64,000 bases of DNA from DASWYT01 sp965246875 (GCA_965246875.1 CBDFFU010000003.1:806001-870000); one strand, 5' to 3'; positions 35,818 to 43,200 are shown, counted from the first letter of the stretch. Translations and numbers: made by a program. The notes: generated by a model not told the origin, from the sequence alone.

Positions 35818-36339
35818 TCAAATTCGATCATATTGCACGATCGTAAACCCCGGCTGCGTCTCTGTTGCCAGATGGTCCGCGATCAATTCTTTGTGCCATT
35901 GCATCGTCAGATAGGTCGACGGGAAGAATGCATTGCCGTCATAGTCGGCGTGGATGTGCGTCAAATACATGCGCGCGACCTGCGGCAGATAATGATTGTA
36001 AATCTCGCCGCCGCCGCCGACAAACACCACGTCTTGTTGGTGCGCTAGTGCATGGGCGCGCGCTTTGGTCAGCGCTTCATCGGGTGATTTGACCCAAAAT
36101 AAATTATCTGTCGACTCCTGGGCCGTGCGGCTGATCACAACACTGGTGCGTTTGGGAAAGGGACGGACTTTCTCCGGCAACGACCAAAATGTTTTGCTGC
36201 CCATGATAATGGCATGATGCAGGGTCGTTTCTTTAAAAAACGCCTGATCGGTCGGCAGATGCCAGGGAATATCGCCATTCTGGCCGATCACGTGGTTGTG
36301 ACTGAGCGCGGCGATGATGGCGAGTTTCGGCTGTGCCAT
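35818..36339 (-). CDS. folA: dihydrofolate reductase
   Basis: 173-residue NADPH-dependent reductase regenerating tetrahydrofolate after thymidylate synthesis. Visible signatures: IIAALSHNHVIGQNGDIPWHLP (substrate and Met20-loop region), the catalytic acidic residue in TDQAFFKETT, MGSKTFWSLP, and VVFVGGGGEIYNHYLP for NADPH. The ATG follows AGAGG. It starts 10 bases after thyA, whose stop overlaps its ribosome-binding region, so thyA-folA is one operon. Its 3' end is only 14 bases from parS. Confidence 0.95.
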   Translation of the reverse strand: MAQPKLAIIAALSHNHVIGQNGDIPWHLPTDQAFFKETTLHHAIIMGSKTFWSLPEKVRPFPKRTSVVISRTAQESTDNLFWVKSPDEALTKARAHALAHQQDVVFVGGGGEIYNHYLPQVARMYLTHIHADYDGNAFFPSTYLTMQWHKELIADHLATETQPGFTIVQYDRI

Positions 36340-36349
36340 ACAAACCTCT

Positions 36350-37147
36350 TTAGACAGCTACGGGTGCGGCGATCCGCTCATGCGCTTGATAGTTTTCCAG
36401 CGTAAAATCCGCGTAGGTGAAATCAAAAATATTTTTCACATCAGGATTTAATTTGATCGTCGGCGGCGCAAACGGTATGCGTTTCAATTGTTCATCGGCC
36501 TGTTCGACATGGTTGCTGTAGAGATGCACGTCGCCAAAGCTGTGGATGAAATCACCGGGTTGCAATCTGCACACCTGCGCGATCATACAGGTCAGCAACG
36601 CATAAGACGCGATGTTGAACGGCACGCCCAAAAACACATCGGCGCTGCGCTGATAGAGCTGGCACGATAATTTGCCGTCATTCACGTAGAACTGGAACAG
36701 GCAATGGCACGGCGGCAACGCCATGTTTTCGACATCGCCCACGTTCCAGGCGCTGACGATCAGGCGTCGGGAATTGGGATTGGTTTTGATCTGTTCGATC
36801 AATTGTGCGATCTGATCAATGGAGCGGCCATCGGCCGTTTCCCATGACCGCCATTGCTTGCCGTATACCGGGCCCAATTCGCCGTTTTCATCGGCCCATT
36901 CATCCCAGATGCGGACTTTGTTATCTTGCAAATATTTGATGTTGGTCGACCCTTGCAGAAACCACAGCAACTCGTGGATGACAGCCGGCATATAGATTTT
37001 TTTGGTAGTCAGCAGGGGAAACCCCTGGCTCAAATCCGTGCGCATCTGATAGCCGAATAGGCTGTAAGTGCCGGTTCCCGTGCGATCTGACTTGAAATTG
37101 CCATCATTGCGCAACGTGGCCAGCAGCTTGAGGTAGTCCTGTTCCAT
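36350..37147 (-). CDS. thyA: thymidylate synthase ThyA
   Basis: 265 residues, the short bacterial form. It converts dUMP to dTMP using methylene-tetrahydrofolate. The catalytic Cys147 is in ALPPCHCLFQFYV; the arginine pair is in NSRRLIVSAWN; QLYQRSADVFLGVPFNIASYA and DVHLYSNH are the classical dUMP and folate contact regions. It is co-transcribed with folA. The upstream ssrA gene is divergent. Confidence 0.97.
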   Translation of the reverse strand: MEQDYLKLLATLRNDGNFKSDRTGTGTYSLFGYQMRTDLSQGFPLLTTKKIYMPAVIHELLWFLQGSTNIKYLQDNKVRIWDEWADENGELGPVYGKQWRSWETADGRSIDQIAQLIEQIKTNPNSRRLIVSAWNVGDVENMALPPCHCLFQFYVNDGKLSCQLYQRSADVFLGVPFNIASYALLTCMIAQVCRLQPGDFIHSFGDVHLYSNHVEQADEQLKRIPFAPPTIKLNPDVKNIFDFTYADFTLENYQAHERIAAPVAV

Positions 37148-37189
37148 GAATGTCCTTCGGGGCAGAATCGGTGAGACTTTCGCTTATTC

Positions 37190-37218
37190 TTGCAAAAATC
37201 AGGCGTGTGTGATACACT
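37190..37218 (+). promoter_or_regulatory. sigma-70-type promoter of ssrA
   Basis: TTGCAA (37190-37195) and TACACT (37213-37218) at the optimal 17-base spacing, about 7 bases before the likely start of the tmRNA precursor. It faces away from thyA. Confidence 0.65.
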
Positions 37219-37224
37219 CAAACT

Positions 37225-37600
37225 GTTCCCAGCAATGGGACACTATGGCGATAAACGCTTGACGGCATAAGCATCGTGGACCCGGGGGCGGTACCCGGCG
37301 TCTCCACCATAAGCACATTCAGATGTGTTTCCGATGGGGACGAAATAGGCTCGACACGTGTAATAAAGGTCCGGTTTTCGCTCGGTATGATATCCGCCGT
37401 GTCGGGTCATTTTAAGTAAATGCCAATGATAACTCTCTGTTTGCGAAACTGGCCGCTTTGGCAGCCAATAGCAACAAAGAAGCAAGTGACGCCGTTGCTG
37501 CGTAAGCAGTGACTGCCGAACTAGGCATCACAATCCCTTGGGCCTAAGAACCTGAGGTGGGGCGCGGGGCGGCCTCGCAACAGAACTGCCCCATTTTTCT
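37225..37600 (+). ncRNA. ssrA: two-piece (circularly permuted) tmRNA
   Basis: Rescues stalled ribosomes and tags nascent chains for proteolysis. The gene is permuted: the acceptor piece with a tRNA-like T arm and encoded CCA (37307-37309) comes first, then a short spacer (37310-37335) with a CACAT/ATGTG hairpin, then the coding piece starting GGGGACGAAATAGGCTCGAC at 37336. The acceptor stem pairs GGGGACG with CGTCTCC, with a G-U wobble at the third pair, the alanine identity element. The tag frame at 37461-37505 encodes AANSNKEASDAVAA and a TAA stop, matching alphaproteobacterial tags of the form AANDNxAxxxAVAA. Exact processed ends are estimates. sspB follows. Confidence 0.93.
37558..37598 (+). 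terminator. terminator at the end of ssrA
   Basis: TGGGGC and GCCCCA enclose a 24-base loop and are followed by TTTTTC. The stem may also be part of the 3' structure of the tmRNA coding piece. Confidence 0.55.
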
Positions 37601-37680
37601 TTATGATTGATTCCTATCCAGACGTTAATAAATTTATTAAGGTTTAGGCGGTAGCGTTGAAAGACGGAACAGCAGTTTCC

Positions 37681-37697
37681 ACCCGAACGGGTTTTTT
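37681..37697 (+). terminator. short terminator-like hairpin before sspB
   Basis: ACCC-GAAC-GGGT followed by a run of six T residues, 27 bases before the sspB start. A 4-bp stem is weak; it may attenuate read-through from ssrA. Confidence 0.3.
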
Positions 37698-37723
37698 AGA
37701 AATGGTTTGCCAAGTTGGTTGAT

Positions 37724-38272
37724 ATGGGTCCCAAGAATTTTAATCCGGCGTTGCGCTATGATAAAATGGTCGAAAAGGCTTTGCGTGGGGTCATCACCCA
37801 GGCGTTGCAGCACGTCATCAAAAACGGCTTGCCCGAAGAGCATCACTTTTACATCACCTTTCTGACCGAACATCCGGGCGTGCAGATCCCGCAATATTTG
37901 CATGAACAATATCCCGAAGAGATGACCATCGTCTTGCAGTACCAATTCTATGGCCTGGAAGCCAGCGACGAGCAGATGGCCGTCACCCTGAGCTTTAACA
38001 ATATTCCCGAACGTCTGGTTGTGCCGATCGAAGCGATCACGATTTTCGCCGATCCGGCCGTCAATTTCGCCCTCCAATTCCAGCCGATGGATGAGATGGA
38101 AGATGTGATGGACGAAGACGACGATGAGGGCATGCCACTGCCGGTGCCATCCAAACCAACCCCGCCAAAAAGCGGCTTGAAGAAATCAACCGAAAAAACG
38201 GACAAGCCCGCCAAAGACGCAAAACCGGAAACGGGTAAAGTGATTTCGATCGATAGTTTCCGGAAGAAGTAA
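37724..38272 (+). CDS. sspB: ClpXP specificity-enhancing factor SspB (alpha type)
   Basis: About 182 residues. The N-terminal 115 residues form the alpha-type SspB substrate-binding domain (RYDKMVEKALRGVITQALQH, YITFLTEHPGVQIP, TVVLQ-like strand TIVLQYQFYGLEAS). A long acidic and Lys/Pro-rich flexible tail follows, ending in the conserved basic ClpX-docking tip VISIDSFRKK. SspB delivers ssrA-tagged proteins to ClpXP, so its place right after the tmRNA gene is functionally apt. An in-frame TTG lies 9 bases upstream of the chosen ATG; neither has a strong Shine-Dalgarno. A decayed copy of the 3' end lies at 39284-39423. Confidence 0.93.
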   Translation: MGPKNFNPALRYDKMVEKALRGVITQALQHVIKNGLPEEHHFYITFLTEHPGVQIPQYLHEQYPEEMTIVLQYQFYGLEASDEQMAVTLSFNNIPERLVVPIEAITIFADPAVNFALQFQPMDEMEDVMDEDDDEGMPLPVPSKPTPPKSGLKKSTEKTDKPAKDAKPETGKVISIDSFRKK

Positions 38273-38278
38273 TTCTTA

Positions 38279-39238
38279 TTAAGCCATTTTGTCAAAAATA
38301 GGCATTTCCGACACCTGACCGGTCGTTAAATCCAAGGTTTTTAGCGTATATAACAGCACGTCATTGCCAAAAAAATTGGCGGCAAGACGGCCACGGTGTT
38401 GATAACCTTCGATTTGCCGCACGACTGTGCCATCCGTATGATCAAGCACATACTCTGCACCCCACGGCTTGGTTTCCATGGTGGAACCGACAACGCAGAG
38501 ATATTGTCCGTCTTCACTGCTGAAAATTCGGGATGGGCTGATACGGCCGGCCTCTTTACCCAGCGTGTTGAAATCGTTGCGCCACAGCAATTTGAAATTC
38601 CGGTCAAAACAACACAGTATATTGGTTTCGGTGATCACATACAGGCGGTCGGCAGCAATTGAAAATGCCAAGCGGGCGATACCGTCTTTCAATCCTAGTT
38701 TGATCGTTTCAACCTGGCCTGTTTTAAAATCCAGCCGGTAACACGTGTCTTTTAAGGTGTCGCACGGCACCACAAACTGGTCATTCGCCACATCCAAATC
38801 GCCTTTATACGTTCTCACCGTTTTCGGCAATTCGGCGATGATGGTTTTGGAGGTGATATCATAGCAGAACGGTTTTTTGTTGTGCGCATAAATCAGTATT
38901 TTATCGCCTGCTGCATTAAAGGCGGCGTCATAGATGTAATAATCGTGAGTCTCCAGCATGACGTCACCCGTTCCCGGCTTGAACACGACCAGATCTGTTC
39001 GCTCGGCTTTTTTAAAGTCTGACATCCGCGTGATCGCCACCGTCCGGCCATCATGCGACATGTCTTTCGCTTCCCATTCCGCATAGAGCGGCAAAAGTGT
39101 TTCCTGCCGGGCGGTAAAATCATACAGAAACAAGCCCTTTTTAGAAAAAGGCAGTTTCCGGTCGAACAGCCCGATCCGGGCGTGTGTGTTGATGATCATC
39201 CAGTAGCCGCGACGTGTGAAGGGTAAAGTGAATGCCAT
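38279..39238 (-). CDS. beta-propeller-like protein of unknown function
   Basis: About 319 residues without a signal peptide. The sequence is a regular succession of short beta strands and turns (LFLYDFTARQETLLPLY, AAFNAAGDKILIYAH, CYDITSKTIIAELP, RIFSSEDGQYLCVVGS) with about 40-residue periodicity, as in WD40/YVTN-type propellers, probably six or seven blades. Partners are unknown. It lies convergent to sspB and is bracketed by sspB and a degenerate duplicate of the sspB 3' end, which suggests it arrived by an insertion or duplication event. The ATG at 39236-39238 has no clear ribosome-binding site; an upstream in-frame start would add 11 residues. Confidence 0.6.
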   Translation of the reverse strand: MAFTLPFTRRGYWMIINTHARIGLFDRKLPFSKKGLFLYDFTARQETLLPLYAEWEAKDMSHDGRTVAITRMSDFKKAERTDLVVFKPGTGDVMLETHDYYIYDAAFNAAGDKILIYAHNKKPFCYDITSKTIIAELPKTVRTYKGDLDVANDQFVVPCDTLKDTCYRLDFKTGQVETIKLGLKDGIARLAFSIAADRLYVITETNILCCFDRNFKLLWRNDFNTLGKEAGRISPSRIFSSEDGQYLCVVGSTMETKPWGAEYVLDHTDGTVVRQIEGYQHRGRLAANFFGNDVLLYTLKTLDLTTGQVSEMPIFDKMA

Positions 39239-39283
39239 CAGACTAGAATGCTTGGCTTGGCGGGGCAACACTGTATTTTCAGG

Positions 39284-39423
39284 CGATGGATGATGGAAGA
39301 CGTAACGGATGAAGATGATGATAAAAGTATGCTACTGCCAGTGCCATCCAAACCAACCCCGCTAAAGACGCGAAGCTGGAAACGGGTAAAGTGATTTCGA
39401 TTGATAGTTTTCGGAAGAAATAG
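39284..39423 (+). pseudogene. decayed duplicate of the sspB 3' end
   Basis: This stretch repeats the last quarter of sspB. In one frame it reads MEDVTDEDDDKSM and LLPVPSKPTP (MEDVMDEDDDEGM and PLPVPSKPTP in sspB); after a deletion the frame shifts and it continues AKDAKLETGKVISIDSFRKK then TAG. The missing piece corresponds to 46 bases between two CCCGCCAAA repeats (38161 and 38207) in the intact gene, as expected from slippage between direct repeats. There is no start or N-terminal domain. It is about 1.1 kb from the intact end, with one minus-strand gene between. Confidence 0.85.
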
Positions 39424-39572
39424 CAGTTTTAGCCGCGTTAGATTGGATACGTTTGCTAAGTTATTAGTTCGTTGCGTCATACTGTTTGACTGCTGTTTGA
39501 TGAAACAGGTTGATTTTGCTATTCTATCACATGCTCCACACGTACTCACAACTTTATTTGAGATCATAATAT

Positions 39573-39686
39573 ATGAACGCGCTTGAAGTTTTCCTTTACG
39601 GTGTGTTGAAAATCATGTTACTGCCCGTAACGTTGTGGCATTTGGTGAGAAGGCAACAGGGTCAAGCGACCAGGACGGAGCGATAA
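39573..39686 (+). CDS. doubtful 37-codon ORF in an otherwise gene-poor stretch
   Basis: The 300 bases from 39424 to 39722 contain no convincing gene. The best candidate is a 37-residue frame starting MNALEVFLYGVLKIMLLP, a short hydrophobic helix with a polar Gln/Arg-rich tail, like a small membrane peptide. There is no clear Shine-Dalgarno, so it may be chance. Confidence 0.15.
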   Translation: MNALEVFLYGVLKIMLLPVTLWHLVRRQQGQATRTER

Positions 39687-39722
39687 GTTTGAAATCAGCT
39701 AGCATGATAATAATGTTTTTAT

Positions 39723-40487
39723 TTAAATTGACGCCCATAAAGCTGAATTTTTAGCGAAACGCTGACAATTGACTCTAGAATTCTCACCACGTTGCGCGTT
39801 TGTGGGGTGATTGCTTAGAAAATCTGAGACTATATTACTCAAGCTATTTTTGTTCCTCTGTGAATCTGCGTCGTCGTTGAATTGTTTATATATGTCGAGA
39901 CACGCTGACAAGCATGGACCCATTGTCAATTCAGGGACGAGCGCATCCGCTATCATATCAGCATCACTTTCTTCGTGATAAGAAGCCATCTGTTCCACAT
40001 TATAGCTGCCGGTCAAGATTGCCCCTGCAACCGTCGTTCTAAGGGCCAATTTCTCCATAAAATCGCGTCGGCTCATGTTTCTTCGATATTTTTTAACATT
40101 CATCAAACCATCTAATGCTTCTACTCCAGTCGCTGTCGTACAGCCCCCTAAGCTGATCCAAGAGATTGTAAACGGGTTCAAGATATCACGTTGTATCTCG
40201 CGTATATAATGCCCATTTTCATGTCCCATAATTTTGAGATTCATCAGCGCATTGCCGTGTTCTTCCAGCATCGGATGATACATGACATTAGGACCTAGGA
40301 TATTAATGCCGAAAATCCGAAAGGATTGTACCGCAGCAAATGCATTTTTATCTTGCTTGAAGCCAAATTTAGACTGACAAAAAATATCACGCGTTTTTGG
40401 CAAGACAGAAATTTCGTCAAGCGCCATGTCAGACATACGACCCATTCTAAACACGATCTTTTCATGTGCGTGTTGCATAGATGTCAT
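39723..40487 (-). CDS. M48-like zinc metalloprotease
   Basis: About 254 residues. The zinc-protease signature HENGH (HExxH, about residues 89-93) is followed about 85 residues later by SYHEESDADMIADAL, matching the third ligand region (ExxxD) of M48-type gluzincins. Two moderately hydrophobic stretches (NPFTISWISLGGCTTATG, LRTTVAGAILTGSY) lie between, as membrane hairpins do in HtpX or as packing helices in soluble members. No signal peptide. The gene is visibly AT-richer than its neighbours and ends in a polar Ser/Asn-rich tail, consistent with transfer. The ATG at 40485-40487 follows AAGG. An in-frame TTG lies 6 bases upstream. Confidence 0.7.
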   Translation of the reverse strand: MTSMQHAHEKIVFRMGRMSDMALDEISVLPKTRDIFCQSKFGFKQDKNAFAAVQSFRIFGINILGPNVMYHPMLEEHGNALMNLKIMGHENGHYIREIQRDILNPFTISWISLGGCTTATGVEALDGLMNVKKYRRNMSRRDFMEKLALRTTVAGAILTGSYNVEQMASYHEESDADMIADALVPELTMGPCLSACLDIYKQFNDDADSQRNKNSLSNIVSDFLSNHPTNAQRGENSRVNCQRFAKNSALWASI

Positions 40488-40527
40488 AGCCAATTACCTT
40501 CAATCTCAATGGGCTGAGATTGTAACA

Positions 40528-40719
40528 TTATGTTATCAAAGTCAAGACGACCTTTCGGTGTTGATCTTCCGTTAGTTCCATCAAGAAGCTCTTGCCAACC
40601 GTGTCAAATTGCCCTAAAAATCCATCAGGATTTAAGTCCGCGCCGTCAAACGCGTGGCCTCTGGCGGCATACCGTGCCTGGAGCCAGTCCGTATCGCTAA
40701 CGACACCAGCGCTGCTGGC
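40528..40719 (-). pseudogene. start-less gene remnant upstream of tuf
   Basis: On the minus strand a 63-codon frame runs from a TAA at 40720-40722 to a TAA at 40528-40530, reading SDTDWLQARYAARGHAFDGA and later LNPDGFLGQFDTVGKSFLME. Composition and phrasing look like real protein, but there is no ATG, GTG or TTG near its beginning. It appears to be the 3' end of a truncated gene. The family is not recognised. Confidence 0.4.
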
Positions 40720-40747
40720 TTAACATGATAATCTAGGGAGTCTAGGT

Positions 40748-41938
40748 ATGGGAAAAAGTACATTTGTGCGGAACAAGCCGCACGTGAACATTGGGACGAT
40801 TGGTCACGTGGACCATGGGAAGACGTCATTGACGGCGGCGATCACGAAGATTTTGGCTGAGTCGGGCGGGGCTGAGTTCCGCGCGTATGGCGATATCGAC
40901 GCAGCGCCGGAAGAGCGTGCGCGTGGGATCACGATCAACACGGCGCACGTTGAGTATGAGACGGCGAACCGTCACTACGCCCACGTGGATTGCCCGGGAC
41001 ATGCCGACTACGTCAAGAACATGATCACCGGTGCGGCCCAGATGGATGGCGGGATCTTGGTTGTGTCGGCGTCTGACGGCCCGATGCCACAAACCCGTGA
41101 GCACATTTTGTTGGCCCGCCAGGTTGGCGTTCCAGCGTTGGTTGTGTTCATGAACAAGTGCGACCTGGTCGATGATGAAGAACTGCTCGAACTGGTTGAA
41201 ATGGAAATCCGTGAGTTGCTGTCCAAGTACGACTTCCCGGGCGATGATATTCCGATCATCCGCGGTTCGGCTGTCTCGGCTCTCGAAGGCAAATCCGATG
41301 GTTTGGGTCGCGAAGCGATCATCAAGCTGATGGAAGCGGTCGATACGGCCATCCCAACACCTGAGCGCCCGGTTGACAAGCCGTTCCTGATGCCGGTTGA
41401 AGATGTGTTCACGATCTCGGGTCGTGGCACGGTGTGTACCGGTCGTGTTGAGCGTGGGATTGTCAAAGTGGGTGAAGAGGTCGAGATCATCGGCATCAAG
41501 CCAACGGTGAAGACCACCATCACGGGCGTTGAGATGTTCCGCAAGTTGCTTGACCAGGGTCAGGCCGGCGACAATATCGGGGCGTTGCTCCGTGGCACCA
41601 AGCGTGAAGACATCGAGCGCGGCCAGGTTCTGGCCAAGCCGGGCAGTATCACGCCACACACCGGCTTCGAAGCCGAAGTGTACGTGCTCAGCAAAGAAGA
41701 GGGTGGCCGTCACACGCCGTTCTTCGGCAATTACCGTCCGCAGTTTTACTTCCGGACGACGGATGTCACCGGGATCGTGCAGTTGCCAAGCGGTACCGAG
41801 ATGGTGATGCCGGGCGATAACGTCAAAGTGAATGTCGAACTCATCGCGCCGATCGCGATGGAAGAAGGCCTGCGCTTTGCGATCCGCGAAGGCGGCCGCA
41901 CCGTTGGTGCTGGCGTTGTTGCCAAGATTACGAAGTAA
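40748..41938 (+). CDS. tuf: elongation factor Tu
   Basis: GTPase delivering aminoacyl-tRNA to the ribosome. 396 residues. G1 GHVDHGKT at 19-26, G3 DCPGH near 81-85, G4 NKCD near 136-139, and the domain 2/3 signatures SGRGTVCTGRVERG and FFGNYRPQFYFRTTD. Codon choice is strongly biased (GC-ending codons), typical of very high expression. In many bacteria one of two tuf copies precedes tRNA-Trp, secE and nusG, as here, though with small genes in between; a second copy near fusA would be expected elsewhere. Confidence 0.98.
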   Translation: MGKSTFVRNKPHVNIGTIGHVDHGKTSLTAAITKILAESGGAEFRAYGDIDAAPEERARGITINTAHVEYETANRHYAHVDCPGHADYVKNMITGAAQMDGGILVVSASDGPMPQTREHILLARQVGVPALVVFMNKCDLVDDEELLELVEMEIRELLSKYDFPGDDIPIIRGSAVSALEGKSDGLGREAIIKLMEAVDTAIPTPERPVDKPFLMPVEDVFTISGRGTVCTGRVERGIVKVGEEVEIIGIKPTVKTTITGVEMFRKLLDQGQAGDNIGALLRGTKREDIERGQVLAKPGSITPHTGFEAEVYVLSKEEGGRHTPFFGNYRPQFYFRTTDVTGIVQLPSGTEMVMPGDNVKVNVELIAPIAMEEGLRFAIREGGRTVGAGVVAKITK

Positions 41939-41980
41939 ATCAAATATTTATTCAGTTTTGTTAAACTGATACTTGACATT

Positions 41981-42010
41981 AAAACCCCGTTTCGGCGGGG
42001 TTTTTGTTTT
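41981..42010 (+). terminator. intrinsic terminator of tuf
   Basis: AAAACCCCG and CGGGGTTTT around the loop TTTCGG, followed by TTTTTGTTTT, 43 bases after the tuf stop. Confidence 0.92.
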
Positions 42011-42057
42011 TCAAGATACGATGTCATAAATAATGGCAGTTCTCATTTTTATTGATA

Positions 42058-42414
42058 ATGTTAGTTGAACATAAACCAGCTGAGGAGAATATTGGTTATG
42101 AGCAAAAAACTGTTGAGTTGAAATTAGGCTTGTTAAATCAATTTGCAAAATTTGGCACAGGGGCAAACGAAAACGGTTCCTCTTATTTGTCAACCTATGT
42201 TGATGATCTTGAATCTGGTGATCGGCTGGATCAGGCTAAGTCGGAGAAAGCTTTTAGAGAACAGCTGGGCCATTTTATTGAGACAGCCGCCGCGACGACA
42301 CGTAACGGAAACCATGGATACAAACTTGTTAATGAAACAGTTACACTAATCAGACAATCATTTGCTTGTGAAGACGAGCGGGCAGATTATATTCGCGGTC
42401 TTGTTCAGAGCTGA
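42058..42414 (+). CDS. small orphan protein between tuf and tRNA-Trp (start or frame uncertain)
   Basis: About 118 residues, acidic, helical, with no known domain (includes KLGLLNQFAKFGTGANENGS). No good ribosome-binding site precedes the ATG at 42058. A well-placed AGGAG (42083-42087) instead precedes an ATG at 42098 in another frame, which reads MSKK through a run of six A residues and then stops after seven codons. A -1 shift in that A-run would join it to the long frame as MSKKTVELKLGL. So the gene may be frameshifted, use slippage, or carry a sequence error. A UUCG-capped terminator follows, which supports transcription. Confidence 0.5.
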   Translation: MLVEHKPAEENIGYEQKTVELKLGLLNQFAKFGTGANENGSSYLSTYVDDLESGDRLDQAKSEKAFREQLGHFIETAAATTRNGNHGYKLVNETVTLIRQSFACEDERADYIRGLVQS

Positions 42415-42442
42415 CAGAATGCAATTTGTTATGACCTTTCTT

Positions 42443-42465
42443 AACCCTGCTTCGGCAGGGTTTTT
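42443..42465 (+). terminator. intrinsic terminator with UUCG loop
   Basis: AACCCTGC-TTCG-GCAGGGTT followed by TTT; an 8-bp stem with a very stable tetraloop, 28 bases after the small orphan gene. Confidence 0.9.
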
Positions 42466-42586
42466 ATTGCAAATTTTTGAATAAAACCACACAAACTATC
42501 AAAACGTTACTGAGTAATAAAATTCTTTATTTGATGTCATTATTGTGCTATTCTTACCAAAGAATTTCATGAAATAGGAGAATACA

Positions 42587-42793
42587 ATGTCTAATTCTAC
42601 TAGTACCCCTGATTCTAGACAGCCGGAAACTGAGATGACAAAATCTGAGGCTTTTAATCCTAAAAATGATGAGAATGTGGCCGCGTTGATCGCGCGTACG
42701 CGCTTCGTTCGCGAGTTTCAAGACAGCTTTGTTACAGGCATGCCCAGTGGGGAACACGCGCGTAAACGCAATTATGGTCACCAACGTCTATAA
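42587..42793 (+). CDS. small orphan protein 2 between tuf and tRNA-Trp
   Basis: 68 residues. The Ser/Thr/Pro-rich N-terminus is probably disordered; the second half (NVAALIARTRFVREFQDSFV) is likely an amphipathic helix. The ATG follows AGGAG at 6 bases, so translation is credible. No family recognised. It sits 17 bases before another small gene with an equally good ribosome-binding site. Confidence 0.55.
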   Translation: MSNSTSTPDSRQPETEMTKSEAFNPKNDENVAALIARTRFVREFQDSFVTGMPSGEHARKRNYGHQRL

Positions 42794-42809
42794 GACAAGG
42801 AGAGCAATT

Positions 42810-43028
42810 ATGAATACAGATGCACCTTTTCCACAAGACCATTCGGCTGACATGTTAAATGATATGATGCCAGACCGCCGTGATACCACCTCCACCCCAC
42901 GGACGGAAAAAGTCCAAGACATGCGCGTTAATTTTTTTACTGCACCCATCGCTTCAGTTGACACAATGCAACCGAGACCAACAGGACGTCGGGGCTGGTA
43001 CATACCCGGCGCATCCGGGCAGTGCTAA
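42810..43028 (+). CDS. small orphan protein 3 between tuf and tRNA-Trp
   Basis: 72 residues, starting MNTDAPFPQDHSADMLND, with an acidic N-terminus and an Arg/Gly-rich end (TGRRGWYIPGASGQC). The ATG is preceded by AAGGAGA at 7 bases. There is no signal, membrane span or known domain. It probably forms a two-gene operon with the preceding 68-residue gene and ends just before the tRNA-Trp promoter. Confidence 0.5.
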   Translation: MNTDAPFPQDHSADMLNDMMPDRRDTTSTPRTEKVQDMRVNFFTAPIASVDTMQPRPTGRRGWYIPGASGQC

Positions 43029-43044
43029 AATCCTGATTCGCCCC

Positions 43045-43074
43045 TTGCTTTTTGGTCGGGTTTTCGGCTAGATA
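43045..43074 (+). promoter_or_regulatory. possible promoter for tRNA-Trp, secE and nusG
   Basis: TTGCTT (43045-43050) and TAGATA (43069-43074) with an 18-base spacer, about 50 bases before the mature tRNA. The T/G-rich spacer and position fit a stable-RNA promoter. Confidence 0.5.
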
Positions 43075-43125
43075 CACGGGCTTGCGGCTGAACCGTCAAA
43101 TCAGCGCATCAGGATACGGTTTTTT

Positions 43126-43200
43126 AGGGGTGTGGCTCAACGGTAGAGCATCGGTCTCCAAAACCGAGGGTTGCAGGTTCAAATCCTGTCGCCCCTGCCA
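43126..43200 (+). tRNA. trnW: tRNA-Trp (CCA anticodon)
   Basis: A complete cloverleaf: acceptor AGGGGTG pairs with CGCCCCT (one T-G wobble), the D arm is in GGCTCAACGGTAGAGC, the anticodon stem TCGGT/ACCGA encloses loop CTCCAAA with anticodon CCA, and the T arm contains GGTTCAAATCC. Discriminator G and CCA are encoded. Its location just before secE-nusG is conserved in many proteobacteria. Confidence 0.98.

Noticed and set aside
35788..36048. Plus-strand ORF beginning MFHVKH
   Set aside because: It starts inside the parS palindrome (the sequence ATGTTTCACGTGAAACAT reads MFHVKH) and runs antisense through folA; a known type of false prediction.
36350..37147. Possible integration hotspot at ssrA itself
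   Set aside because: No integrase, att-like repeat or displaced ssrA fragment was found; the only displaced fragment belongs to sspB.
40826..41713. 295-codon minus-strand ORF
   Set aside because: Entirely antisense to tuf, whose biased codons keep other frames open; composition (His/Arg/Gln-rich) is not protein-like.
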